Assembly (NCBI GenBank): GCA_029204225.1
Contig: CM055095.1
Coordinates: 15,902,049-15,966,048, forward strand
Source: Diphasiastrum complanatum
Taxonomy: Eukaryota; Streptophyta; Lycopodiopsida; Lycopodiales; Lycopodiaceae
Length of the DNA: 64,000 bases
Direction: 5' to 3'
Shown one piece after another: positions 34,251 to 46,042 of the stretch; within the stretch, counting starts at the first letter, position 1, and the number at the start of each line of letters is the position of its first letter. The notes under the pieces are model-generated. The model made no database searches, was not told the origin of the DNA, and worked only from the letters and a program-made list of their open reading frames with translations. The translations under genes and the position numbers were made by a program.

Positions 34251-37200
34251 GGTGTATGATTTTTTTCATTTTGCATGGATTTTATTTTTGTTTTTCGGGT
34301 GTTAAAGTTGGTATTGGTGCATGAGGATGGGCTAATTGCTTGGCTGTTAGCATCAATACTGGTTGCATGCCCTTAAAGCAAGGGTTATAGCTTTTTGCAT
34401 TGTTGAGATAGACATTGCATTAGGGCTTTAATTTTGGTAATTCAAATAAACCTTTATGGGGTCTAATGAAAATTGAATTGTTTTACATGTGAAGAAAACC
34501 TATGTTTCGGAATGGGAATTCCATCGTCAGTTACTTTTCCAGTAATGTCTGGGAAACAATTTGATCTAGAATGGATGACCATAAGTGAAGCTATTCTGAT
34601 GTTTCTCTGGGCTATAACCAAGATTGAGTGGGATGATATAAATTTTGCTATCCTAACAATGAGTTAGTGAACTAAGGTTCGCAGATTTAGGATTGACACC
34701 AAGATATTCGTTCCTCGCGAGTTGCTTTTTCCAAAACAGTACCCAGTCAAAGAAAATTTAATTTTTTCTGGTATTGTTTGGTGGTGACTAAACTTTGGAA
34801 GCTAAGTTCTTCCCAGATTAAAATATAATTTTTTTTTTTTTAGTTAAAATTTGGAATGGGTTACTTTTCTTGTATATTTGTAGTTGATCTTAATCGTTAG
34901 AAATGGGACAAGTTAACGTTTGTACAAGATACTCGTCAACATTGATTTTAAAACTGTCAAACAATACGAAATGACCAGATAACATGAGTGAGGATAGAAC
35001 TCTTTATCCGATCAGTGGAATCTTGTTTGGATACAGTTTAAGAATTTCTAAAATCCTATTGGTAGGATTTCCATTCATGTAATTTCGTATTTCAAGTTAG
35101 ATAGTTTTGTTAATAATAACGAAGTTATGCCAAACCAGTCAATAAAAAAAGAAACAATCCAATTTTATTGGAGAAATTGTACTTGATAGGAACTGATCAA
35201 AAGTATAAAATTGATTTCATTTCTAGTTAAATCCTATGATGAATGATATGCAAAGGATAAGACTAAATCTGGTTTTATACTAGTAGTTGATTTTTGTATA
35301 TCGGTAATTCAGCCCAGGTATAGGATAGAAATGAAATTGTTTAAAAACTTTTTTTTCCTACAGTAATTGATTTTAAACATTTACTAATGTCGTTACGTCT
35401 TCTTAGTACCTTACCTGAAATAGATTTTCAGGGAATTGAAAATTCTAAGGAGGAAAAAAGAGTGGACATCAGTGGTAGTAAGTGTGAACGGGAAAAGTAT
35501 TTCGCAATTAGGATTTTGGTAATCTCAGTAAATAATTGCTTAATACAAATTATTAATTTCCTGGATATAATTCATTTAGTTGAATTCATAACTTATATCT
35601 TTGTAACCATTGAGTTATCCCCAGTTTTGGATGTCAATTGTGATGTTAGAAGTAGAATCTGATATATAGACTACATTTGATCTGTTAGTTGATAGAAGCT
35701 TGTCCCTAGAGTTAATGCTCTTGGATCTAGGGGGATATGAAGCTTATCATTAACTAGAAATGATCAGAATGTAATATTGAACCATGTTAAATTTTCTGTT
35801 TAGATCACAAGATCAGGTGTGGATTGTGAAATCCATCTCATAGGCATGCCAGTCATCCAAATAAATGGATTCTCCAGTGTTTGGGAACAAAAGATAATAT
35901 CCTATAGTGATTAGAAGGACAACTAGATGATCAGTGGATCTCTAGAATTTCATATAAGGTGGTTAAGGGTTTTCTAGAAGGAATAGCTGATGGTGTGGGA
36001 CATCAGTAATTTCGGAAAGAAAATGCTAGGACTGTAAAGATCTGATGATCAATATTGGTGTGTTTTAGTACCTAGTCACGATATGGGAAAACTAAAACCA
36101 TTTGATCAAATGTGGGGTATTTTGGAAAATTTTGAGGTTTAATCTAGATCCCAATGTGGTATCTCATTATTTACAAAATCAGACAAATCTATTTCTCGCT
36201 TTCTTAAGTAATCCTTTACTTCTTAGTAATTTCTTGATATAAGACATCAGACTGGTTTATATGATTCTTTCCAGCATGAAGTTATTCTTCTGAAAGACTG
36301 TTATGTCATATAAATTCCTACTTGTGTGAATAGACTTGGAATTCAGATCAATCTAAGGTTTAAGTGTTTCAATTTATTAAGCCTAGAATATCTCTTGTTG
36401 CATAAACGGATTTAGAGAAATGATAGTTCTGTCACTAGAGCTGAAAACATTTGAAAGGGAAGTCCAGGTTGTAATAGAGTGAATCCTTCATTGAAATGCA
36501 CTTGTTACTGACTTTTCTTGGGTTTGGATTTTTTCATAGATCATCTTTCCACTTAACTTTTATTGAAATTGATAATTTCTTTAAAAGGAGGGGTGAAGTG
36601 GTGGGATAAAACTCTAATTGGAAATCTGTGGATTGCATAGTTTTGGAAGAGAACCAACTGTGGTATAAAAATGAGATTTGGTCTGAAAGTAATTTCGGAT
36701 ATATTCAGAGTAAGATACCTAATTGGAACTTTTCAAAATAAGAGAAATTCTCTAGGGATTGTGTGGACAATCTGGAACAAGTTTGAGAATCATTATCTAT
36801 AAGTAGTACAATAAAAGGTCCAAAGTTACTAATTCCATTTTGATTGGAATAGAAGTAAGTTTGATCAGAATTTGAGTATGAGAGTTCTATATTGGATCAA
36901 CCTAATCTTAGTTTAAGTACTACGATCAGAGAGGGGTTAATCAGTGGAGAAATTATGTAATTAGAGGTAAGTGGGATTGGAAAACTGCTGAGAGTGAATT
37001 TTATTCGTCTCAGAGATTTTTTGGATATGTTATTTACTCATGAGAAATAGAAAATATTTTGTAGCTGAGTTACAAGATTTCAGTGAGATATGTAAGTAAC
37101 ATATGTGGGTTCTGGAAGAATCTGCCAGATAAGAATGTGTTTATGTACTGGGTCATAGTGAGATTATTCACGTATGCGCACGATTAATCTTGTATGAATC

Positions 37201-38584
37201 TACTCTGTATTCCTAGTTACTAGGGTTATCTGGTGCACTTAACCTAGTCGGTGAACATAAGCATATGATCAAGTATTGTTTTGACAGATACTTGCAGAGT
37301 TAACAAATCTTTGTATAGAAGATTTATGGATTAGCTTATAAATGATTTGGGTAAGGATCTAAATGTGGTGTCATACTAGTATAATTGAATTCTTCACCTA
37401 GACATTTGAGATTTCTGAATCATTGGCAATTAACTTGAGTAGTTGATTACTCCAAGATGAAGTTAATTGGTAAAACGGTCAGTGTGAAGAGGATTCACCA
37501 GGAACTGATGGTTTTTTGAATTATATTGCTTGTAAGATGCATGATTAGTGAATCATTTTGGTTCATCAGGTAAAATTATGTGCATTGGATATACAATATT
37601 CTTGGGATAGAGTATTCCTTAGTTAAGGGATAGACTCAGCTCATTAGTGGTTGTGTCCCAGAGAGCTCGATTGGATAACGAATCATAATGAATCCAAGAA
37701 TAATAACTGATTCGAAATTCAGCGGGACTTTGGACATCTAGATTCGATTCTAGATTGTAATCGAAAGTTTTTTTGTAGTTGAAGATGATTGTCATTTTGG
37801 TATGCGTTCAGTCTTTGATTACTAATGATTTATAGAACTTGAATCTTGCATTTCAGTTAAAGAATCATGTTTGAAGAATATTTCTAAATCCAGTATTTTC
37901 TTAGTGGAAAGATTTTGGAATGATTCTTACTTTTCCTGAGTTATGTTGGACATATACTCCAGTATCCTATAAATGATTAAGTACTTAATTGTTGTCAGAG
38001 GATTATAATGATTCATAAGTGTGACAATTAAGTCTTAGTCTATTATTTGAGTAAGAATTCAGATCAGTGTTTTGAATCTCTCTACTCCAGTATTTTATTT
38101 GAGAACCTATGGATCTCACAGACATTCTCACAAGGAAAGTTATTTTACTTGTGGAGAATTTAGTTATTTTAGTGGATGTTATTCTGTTACAGTTTATGGT
38201 CTGCAGATGCTTGAGTACAGTTCTTCATTTACTTGGATCTCCAGTTATCATAGGAGACAAACAAGTCTATTAAGATGAATGAATGTTATTTTCTTCTAGA
38301 AACAGGAGCATTTAACTCAAAAGAGTATATGGGATACTCAGAGTTGAGTTTTAATCATTCTATATCTTAATGATTCTCCTAGAGATTCTAATTGAATGAA
38401 TTATCATATCTTAGAATTGGATTCTAAGGATATTTGTACTTGAAAGCTTATGAATTATCTGTCAGAGTTTGTGGATAATTTCAGACTGTAATTATTATTT
38501 CTTTAACTTTAATCTCTTAAGTTAAGTTATTTCACCCAGTGTTTCATGTAAGTGTTTTACATGAAGGTGATATTACTAACTTGT

Positions 38585-38703
38585 GTTGAGTGTAACCCTG
38601 TTGAGAAAATATATCTCTTAATGTACTTTTCCAAACCAGAATTTGTACTCCAGAACAGGGTTACACTCAACAGGGTTACACTCAACAGGGTTACACCCTG
38701 TTG
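38585..38703. repeat. Perfect 21-bp hairpin with 15-bp tandem units
   Basis: 38585-38605 (GTTGAGTGTAACCC...) and 38666-38686 are exact reverse complements, 60 bp apart. The right arm lies in three 15-bp units of AACAGGGTTACACTC starting at 38654. The last unit becomes its own palindrome (9-bp arms CAACAGGGT and ACCCTGTTG around TAC, 38683-38703). Confidence 0.9.
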
Positions 38704-38871
38704 AGATTAACTATTGGAAATAGGTCTATCTCTGAGTAATTGTTTGATATGGAAGTCGGACTAAGAATAATGTTTTCCTCGATTAATATTGTAAGTTACA
38801 GGAACTGTTCCTATAATTCTTTCCTGTCTTGAGGAGCTTCTAAGGATAGAAGCAGTTCAAGGAGGGAAGAA

Positions 38872-39390
38872 TGTTATGGCCATATTCGGTTAAGGACCTG
38901 GAATAGTCCTAATATGGTAGACCGGCCCTCCAGTACTTGAGATTATTGGTTATGCCATGATTTAATTCCATGTCAAGGCCTGTTGTAACTAATTACCTTG
39001 AGAGGACCCAGACACTCTAATTGAGACATTTGGAGCATTGCATGTCTGTGTGACGGATATAGGCAGGAGGACTGCATGAAGAGATGGGACCTATTTATAG
39101 TTGACCTACATGGGGGTTGCATGGTTTCATGCACAGGACTCTACTCTCTATATAATGAGGTGGGGATTTTCTCGTCGACATATTGAGTTTAGGTTACCAG
39201 TTTCTCTCTTTTCCTCTTGCTTCACATGGCATGGCTTGGAGGCTAGATCCAGGTTTGATCTAGGATTGGTTGGGCGGTTTGGCTCCATAGTCTCTCTTAT
39301 TGTGTTCTCCTATCCTCATCTTAGGGGCAATCCTTTAGGGTCTTTACACTATGTAATTTATGACTTGATGGAGGTTTTGATTTTCATTCA
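38872..39390 (+). repeat. 3' LTR of the long non-coding element
   Basis: It begins TGTTATGGCC after a purine tract and has TATA-like boxes. The end, near ATTCATTGACA (about 39395), is approximate because no second LTR is present to align. Confidence 0.5.
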
Positions 39391-39506
39391 TTGACATGGT
39401 CGTTAATATTAGTTTATAAAACTTAAAAGGATTTTATGTAGGTCGAAACAAATTACATCGTTGACAAATCAATAGAAAGGCCAAATGAATGCGCATCAAG
39501 CACCTA

Positions 39507-39715
39507 AGAAGGCGATTGGGGCAATCAGAAGTCAACAATAGTAGGCCTTAGGCAAAGGCATTTAATTTTTTTATTCTAGTAAATAAAGAGTCAAGGTGAA
39601 TGATTATCGATTGGGGCAATCTGAAGTCAACAATAGAGTAGACCTTAGGCAAAGGCATTTTGTTTTTTTTTCTTCTAGTAGATAAAGAGTCAAGCTCAAT
39701 GATTATCGTTGAGGC
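39507..39715. repeat. ~115-bp tandem duplication
   Basis: Two units carry GATTGGGGCAATC, AAGTCAACAATAG, TAGRCCTTAGGCAAAGGCATTT, TTCTAGTARATAAAGAGTCAAG and AATGATTATCG in order, at about 39509-39617 and 39618-39710. Confidence 0.85.
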
Positions 39716-39899
39716 AATTGAAGCCTAGAAATGTGATATCCTAGATGAGGCCAGGCAATGTTTGGGAAACCTTTTTGGGGTTTCCCTCCAATTTCCTACA
39801 TTTTTTAGAAGTTTTTGATTTCTAAATTGTTTTGCCTTCCGATCATGCATTTTTTGCCGACAAAATACTAGAAATTTGCATTAATAAATTATTTTGTTA

Positions 39900-40345
39900 A
39901 CTCAATAAACCTATGTAACCTAGGTTTCAAAAGGATCTACCTACGCTATTATACACAAATATCCTACCTATGAATTCAAGGGCAAAGAGAAAATTTCATG
40001 CATAGAAAAGAAGTTGTCATTTTTTCAAAAGTCAACTTCTTGTAAGTTTTTTATGAAATCAAAGATGCTGATTCCATTCCTATGCTTTGCCGACTTTCCT
40101 GAGCACGATTCCATTCCTATGCTTTGCCGGCTATCCCGAGCACTGAACCTATGTACCCCAACTTTTATAAGGATCCTCCTACTTTACTACACACAAATTT
40201 CCTCCATGTGAAAATGACAAACTTAGAATTTCCTACATTTGCAAAAAACCTGTCTATGTTTTGAAAGTCAACTTCCTCTTGGGTTTCTCACTAAATATGT
40301 TTTCAAAGAAAGATGCGAGTTCCATTCCTATACTTTGAATGCCTA
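39900..40345. repeat. ~235-bp tandem duplication upstream of ascorbate oxidase
   Basis: Unit 1 (about 39905-40110) and unit 2 (about 40146-40340) share AACCTATGTA, ACACAAAT, AAAGTCAACTTC and ATTCCATTCCTATRCTTTG in order. A nested 38-bp duplication (GATTCCATTCCTATGCTTTGCC) sits at about 40071-40140. It occupies the likely distal promoter of the gene at 40730. Confidence 0.75.
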
Positions 40346-40350
40346 TAAAT
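40344..40350 (+). promoter_or_regulatory. Candidate TATA box for ascorbate oxidase
   Basis: TATAAAT lies about 385 bp before the ATG at 40730, the best TATA-like match in the upstream 600 bp. It would imply a 5' leader of roughly 350 nt. Motif match only. Confidence 0.3.
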
Positions 40351-40729
40351 TGAGTGCACAATACAATCCTTTTATTCGTAACTTCTAAGGAGTGTGATGG
40401 GGAGATTTCACATAGATTGAACTTGTTTGGACTTTGAACTCGACCTCGTGCTCTCTATTGACTCTTTCTGCTTGCTGCGCGTGAAAAGTCGTCGCTCTTA
40501 CCCTTTCCTGTTGTAAGTACAGTGGCAAAGCCACGTTCATCTGCTCAGCTCTGTGAACAAACCCATAAGAAGTTCCACCTTTAGACAGCTCCAAGCCATT
40601 CTGTTAGCAACTGAGAATCTGCATTGGAGGCTTGATGTCGTGCTGATTGTAAGCTTGTGATAACATATCACCAAGGCCAAAAGAGCTGAACAGAAATTTT
40701 TTTGCTGGGCAGTGAGTAGTCGAGCTACT

Positions 40730-43078
40730 ATGAAGGCATCAGCTAGCCTAGTCGGACCTGGATGGGCGCTTGCTAAGTTTTCTGTTTTGACATTCTTAAT
40801 CTTAGTAGTGCTCAATCTCGCCATGACCACAGAGGCAAGACCGCGAATCAGACATTACAAATGGAAGGTTGACTACTTGTATTTCTCCCCAGACTGTGTA
40901 GAAAAGGTTATAATAGCAATCAACGGACAATTTCCAGGCCCTACGATCCGTGCTCGTGTTGGTGATACCATTGTTGTGGAGCTTGAAAATGGCTTACCTA
41001 CAGAGGGTGTGGTCATACACTGGCATGGCATCCACCAAGTCTGTCTCTGCTCTAGATCTATCTGTAAACGAATACTCTCAACTGATGAGTTATGCACATT
41101 TTGCTTCTGTGGCCTGTTTGAATTTATTTTCAGGTAAGTTGCACTACGTGACATATCTAGTTGCTAATCTGTTGCAGGTTGGAACACCGTGGTATGACGG
41201 AACCGCATTCGTCTCTCAATGTCCAATCAATCCTGGAGAGACTTTCACATATAAGTTTATGCTGTCCAGAGTAAGATTCTGTTTGCTACGGATATTATGT
41301 ATTGATCTGTAAATGACGCCTTCTGTCCAAGTTTGTGATTTCAAGCCCTGGAGCTGATCAGTAACATTCAATCATTAATCATGAGCTAGCTGCTGTACAT
41401 AATCTTTGATCCTCCTTGACCAATTGTTTTTCTGATTGTTATTTCTTGCAGCCTGGAACGTACTTTTATCACGGCCATTTTGGAATGCAGCGAGCGGCTG
41501 GATTCTATGGTTCCCTTATCGTTGACCCGGAGCATGGTGCAAAAGAACCATTTGCTTATGACGGTGAGCTCAGCATCATCATTAATGACTGGTGGCATCG
41601 TTCCATGTATGATCAAGAAACTGGACTGTTTGCCATCCCATTCAGATTTGTCGGAGAACCACAGGTGTTTATGCTTACCTACAAACTTTTCCTTACGATT
41701 GCTGTAACCATTAACAATTCAATACGTGAAGATCATGAGCACATGAATTCTTATCGTACGCAATATTGTGATACAGTCGCTGCTGATCGAGGGTCGTGGT
41801 AGATACAACTGTTCGCTTGTGCCAAGTGGCTCTGTTGCTGGATCCGGCGATTGTGTCAACTGTAACAGCTCAAATCCTCAATGTCAACCATACATCCTTC
41901 CTGTGGAACCTGGAAAAACTTACCGTTTACGTATTACAAGCGTTGCATCATTATCGTCGTTAAATTTCATTCTCGAGGTATGGATTCGCAGCTCGTAACA
42001 TGCCAATAATATTCCATTTATGTCACTGCATAAATGCTACTCGATTTTGCGTATCTAATTCTACTCTAGTTCTTTTGTATTATCACGTATGCTATACAGA
42101 AAGGCTTATGAGCTTCGAATTGAATTTTTGCAGGGTCATAATATGACGATCGTGAAGGCAGATAGCTACAATGTAGATCCTGTCGTTGTGGAAAACCTTG
42201 ATGTGTATTCGGGAGAAACGTATTCTGTGCTTTTCACGGCAAATCAGGACCCCTCCAAAAACTACTGGGCTGCAGTCAATGTCCGAGGCAGAAAGCCAGC
42301 AACCCCAACGGGTCTGGCCCTTCTCAACTACCTTCCAAATCCCTCATCCATGCTTCCTTCCACCCCCAGCCCCGTGACCCCCGTCTGGAACGACTTCGAC
42401 TACAGCTTGAACCAGAGTAAGCTGATCGTCGCAAGAAAAGGATACGAGGTACCTCCACCTCCTAAACCAGATCGACAGCTTATCTTTCTCACAACTCAAA
42501 ACAAACTAAATGGCAGAATGAAGTGGGCAATCAACAATATCACGTACGTGCCCACATCAACACCAGTGCTAGCAGCTCTGAAATACGGACTGAAGAAAGC
42601 CTACGATTCCATCCCTCCTCCTGATATTCCCACCCACTCCTTCAGCATCAATGCTCCTCCTGCAAATCCCAATGCCACAGTTGGCAGCGGAGTCTACACC
42701 TTCCAGTTTGGAAGCGTGGTGGACGTGATCATTCAGAATGCCAACACCCTCAATCCAAATAACAGCGAGATCCATCCTTGGCATCTACATGGGCATGATT
42801 TCTGGGTGCTGGCATACGGAAAAGGCATTTTTGATCCTGCAACTGATCCTCATAGCTACAACCTGAAGAATGCGCCACTGAAGAACACAGTGCCTGTATT
42901 TCCCTATGGTTGGGTTGCCTTAAGGTTCAGGGCAGACAATCCAGGAGTATGGCCATTCCACTGTCATGTTGAACCTCATTTCTATATGGGCATGGGCGTC
43001 ATCTTTGCAGAAGGGTGGGATAGGCTGCCAAACCTTCCCAAGTCTGTTCTTGGTTGTGGCTTGTCCAAGCATCTCTAG
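40730..43078 (+). CDS. AAO: L-ascorbate oxidase (5 exons, complete)
   Basis: A multicopper oxidase of the cell wall that oxidises ascorbate and reduces O2 to water, setting apoplastic redox state. Exons: 40730-41038, 41178-41270, 41452-41664, 41777-41977, 42134-43078. All introns are GT-AG and phase 0; total 1761 nt, 586 residues plus TAG, no internal stop (family about 550-580). Residues 1-36 form a hydrophobic signal peptide ([15 protein letters not shown]). The four copper motifs are present: HWHG (97-100), YHGH (140-143), HPWHLHGH (486-493) and HCHVEPH with axial Met (548-559). The Met at 559, ten residues after Cys549, supports ascorbate oxidase over laccase, as do [20 protein letters not shown] and [23 protein letters not shown] 40730 is chosen because it starts the signal peptide; an in-frame GTG lies 18 nt upstream. 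Substrate identity is inferred from family. A SINE follows in the 3' flank. Confidence 0.93.
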
Positions 43079-43165
43079 CCTTTTCATTCATTGATGTGCA
43101 ATGATGTTGTGCAGCATCCATAATTTGTGCTCCCGTCTTATAATATTACCTACATATCAATCTGA

Positions 43166-43357
43166 GTGGGGTCACTCGTGTATGGGTAGAGTTGTTGACT
43201 GCAACCCACTAGGCGTAGGCTAGATTCCCAACCGCTCCGAAGTGACATCTTATGGGCTTGCCCTGACATGGCATTGCCCAAATAGGTTGCTAGGTTGCAT
43301 ATATGTTGTATATAACTAACCTCTAGTTGCTTAACACGTTGCAACAACAACAAAAAA
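43166..43357 (+). mobile_element. tRNA-derived SINE
   Basis: An A-box-like TGGGTAGAGTTG (about 43184) and a B-box-like GGCTAGATTCC (about 43218) are spaced as in a tRNA-type RNA polymerase III promoter. A ~110-bp unrelated body follows, ending in CAACAACAACAAAAAAA (about 43341-43357). This head-body-tail layout is that of plant SINEs. Start and target duplication are uncertain. It lies about 90 bp past the ascorbate oxidase stop, so may be in its 3' UTR. Confidence 0.55.
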
Positions 43358-43718
43358 ATCTTACGTACAGGAATCAATGGTCCAATTGAGATTGAGGGAC
43401 CACCATTACCTACGACAATCCAATAATAAAACGACCTCATTATTTTCTACAAATTTGAACTTGGGGATCACCATTATCTAGGGCAATAATAAGACTACCT
43501 CATTATTTTCTACAATTTTTCAACTCTTAAATTATTAGAAAGTTCTCACAAATAAACCCTATACCCTAATACCTAGGCCTCATGAATGGAATCTTGAAAA
43601 CAAGTCACCTCGACGGATGGAATCACTAACAAAAACTTGAAAATGATTTTCTTCTACTTCTTTTTGAATTTTCGTGACTCGCATTATGTACAACAACGGA
43701 CGTTTGTCGGCCCGTGGC

Positions 43719-43790
43719 AAGGATATAATGGCTCGTCCTCTCATCTCGCCGCTACCGCGACTCGGCAAGAGGACTTGCCATTATATCCTT
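43719..43790. repeat. 14-bp inverted repeat hairpin
   Basis: AAGGATATAATGGC (43719-43732) and its exact reverse complement (43777-43790) flank a GC-rich 44-bp loop that itself has GTCCTCT and AGAGGAC words pairing close to the stem. Confidence 0.85.
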
Positions 43791-46042
43791 ACAATAGGCC
43801 TCCAAACAATCATGATCTAGTCCTTTTGAAATTCCTTACAAATTTCTTAAAAATATTCTTAAAGTTTGCTAATTTCGTTGGATTTGTTAATGTTATTCAA
43901 GTTTGTCTTTAACCCTAACAGTTAGTAGAACTATACATTCACATGCCAAAGCTCACAGTGGCTTTCAAGAGACAAGAATTCGTTGTAAACAAACAATACA
44001 CATGGCCTACTTTTATATTGAATGAAATAGAGGCCATGACCAAGACACAACTACACAAGTTGAGCAATTAGTAGGTATAAAAGTTGGGAGCTCAACATTA
44101 GTAGGTATTGACTATTGAAATAGAAATTTTGTGTATGGCCTATATTCTTTGATAGTTCGAAGTAGTTCTCAACATAACTGTTGTGCTCTTGAAGAACGAC
44201 CAAAGAGTAAGGAACATTATCAAAATTGAATCAATGCCAATTTTGAATTATAAGCATAAATCATCTCTTTAATGAATGTTGTAGTGGATCGAGTGGAGTT
44301 TTCCTATACGTTTGGAGTGTGTCAAGTGAATTGCTTTGAACATTAAAGACCTTCTTGGGAATAATACCTAATATTATATCTTGCATATTCGAAAGGTTGT
44401 CATTGGTGCTTTCGAAATCCTCTAAAGCCAAAAAATTTTTTGCTTGTATTACTTTAGATTTTGCTAGTATACATTAAATAAAAAATGGTCAAAAGCAAAA
44501 TCAAATTGGTGTGACTACATTATTTAGTAGTGATTGTTTAATGATAGTGTTTAGCCTGATCACTTGTAGATTATTATTTAAATCATCCAATCATGGTTCA
44601 AATCTTAGACTTCAATGTATATAGCTAAAAATGCATACATAACAATATTAAAGCTTCCAACATTTATTTGTCATTTTATTGAGATCGGTGAATCCTAGGT
44701 ATTAGCAACCTTAAGGCTCGCAAATTTCTAATTATTTACCTAGACTAATTATCAACTTACGATCATATTATGATTTTGGTTGAACATATTGTTGAGAGAT
44801 TGATGGAGTGTTAAAAATGTAAATACGATTTGTCATTTTAGTGTAAAATTAAACTAGCTAGATTTGGTCATAATTTGTTGTACGTAACTTGACTCTTAGT
44901 TACACATTGAGAATGTTTTAGATACATTGTATATTTGATATTTACGTTATCAAATTTGCTCTTACATTGAGTTCAACCACCTCGTCACAAAGCATACAAA
45001 TGGAGCGCAAAAAAAAATACCATGTTTGGTGGTGCCCATTTGTTGCACTCTAACTGAAGAGAAAATGCTAGGGAAAATATTAGACTTAGGGTTGAGAGTC
45101 TATGAAGTAGCATGTCTGGTGTTGTCGCACTTTAGATGGAAAAATAATATTATGGGTTGAGAGACTAAGAAGTAAAGAAGAGAAAATCCTAACATTAGAT
45201 GTGAGATGAATGTGTTCAATACCAATGTGTTCTGCTTAACTAGCTAATGTAGAAAATTGATAGAATAAGCAGCATTGAAAGAGATTTTTCAAATAATGAG
45301 GCCAAGAGAACCACACAGATATTTGAGCTAATTTACATAGATATTTGTGAGAAAATACAAACGAAATTCATTCAAAGTACCTACTACTTTGAAACTTTCA
45401 TTGACAACTATGGTGGTAAGTGCAAGATTTATCTTATTACAAATAAAATTATGTATCTACAAATTTTGTTGAATTTGAAAATGTGGTTGAGAACAAACAA
45501 GCCATTAGAAACAGATGATGGAGTGGTAATGGGTACAAGTAAAGAATGGTACTTGGAACTTTGGTGGTGGTGGATGGAGAAGTAGAAATAGAGAGAGATG
45601 TAACAACAAATAACACAAAATCTTTTAGAATGAAAAATGGTGGAGGATCTATTTTTTTGAAGTCCTTACAAATTTTTGGTCATTCACGTAAATCTTGAAT
45701 CTCAAATTTAAAAATTAATTAACTATTTGTAAGATGTTGTACTTTGCAAATATTTTAAAGTTGGACTGAGTGACGAAAGATAATTAAAAAAAATTATATT
45801 CAAATCGCCACAAAATAAAAACATTAGTTGTGTGCAATTTGTTATTATGAATAATTGTTAGATTAGGTGAATTTAAAAATTGAAAAGTTTTAGTTTTCTT
45901 AAATGCAATTTAAAAGATTTTGATATAATTTTAAAAACTTGCATGCAATTAAATGTTAATATTTTAACTCTTAAAAAGAAATGTTACAAATGTAAAATTT
46001 AAAAACATATACTTATCTAACCAATATGAATGACTAATAAAT
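43791..46042. other. AT-rich spacer
   Basis: No open frame, RNA gene or recognisable element was seen. Confidence 0.55.

Larger units (their letters stand above)
34251..39390 (+). mobile_element. Right copy of the long non-coding LTR-type element, with polypurine tract and 3' LTR (fossil)
   Basis: 36750-38420 matches the left inverted copy. At 38861 a purine run GGAGGGAAGAA leads directly into TGTTATGGCC (38872), the standard junction of polypurine tract and 3' LTR. The LTR contains TATA-like CTATTTATAG (about 39090) and CTATATAATG (about 39148) and runs to about 39390. Upstream is AT-rich with no gag or pol, which fits a LARD-type derivative. The left limit is uncertain and no 5' LTR was identified. 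Confidence 0.6.

Noticed and set aside
40712-40729. GTG codon as an alternative start for ascorbate oxidase
   Set aside because: Nuclear plant genes start at ATG, and the ATG at 40730 directly precedes the signal peptide.
40385-40830. Minus-strand frames overlapping the ascorbate oxidase promoter and first exon
   Set aside because: No homology, and opposite to a well-supported gene.
42569-42784. Minus-strand frame inside ascorbate oxidase exon 5
   Set aside because: It is a shadow of the coding strand.
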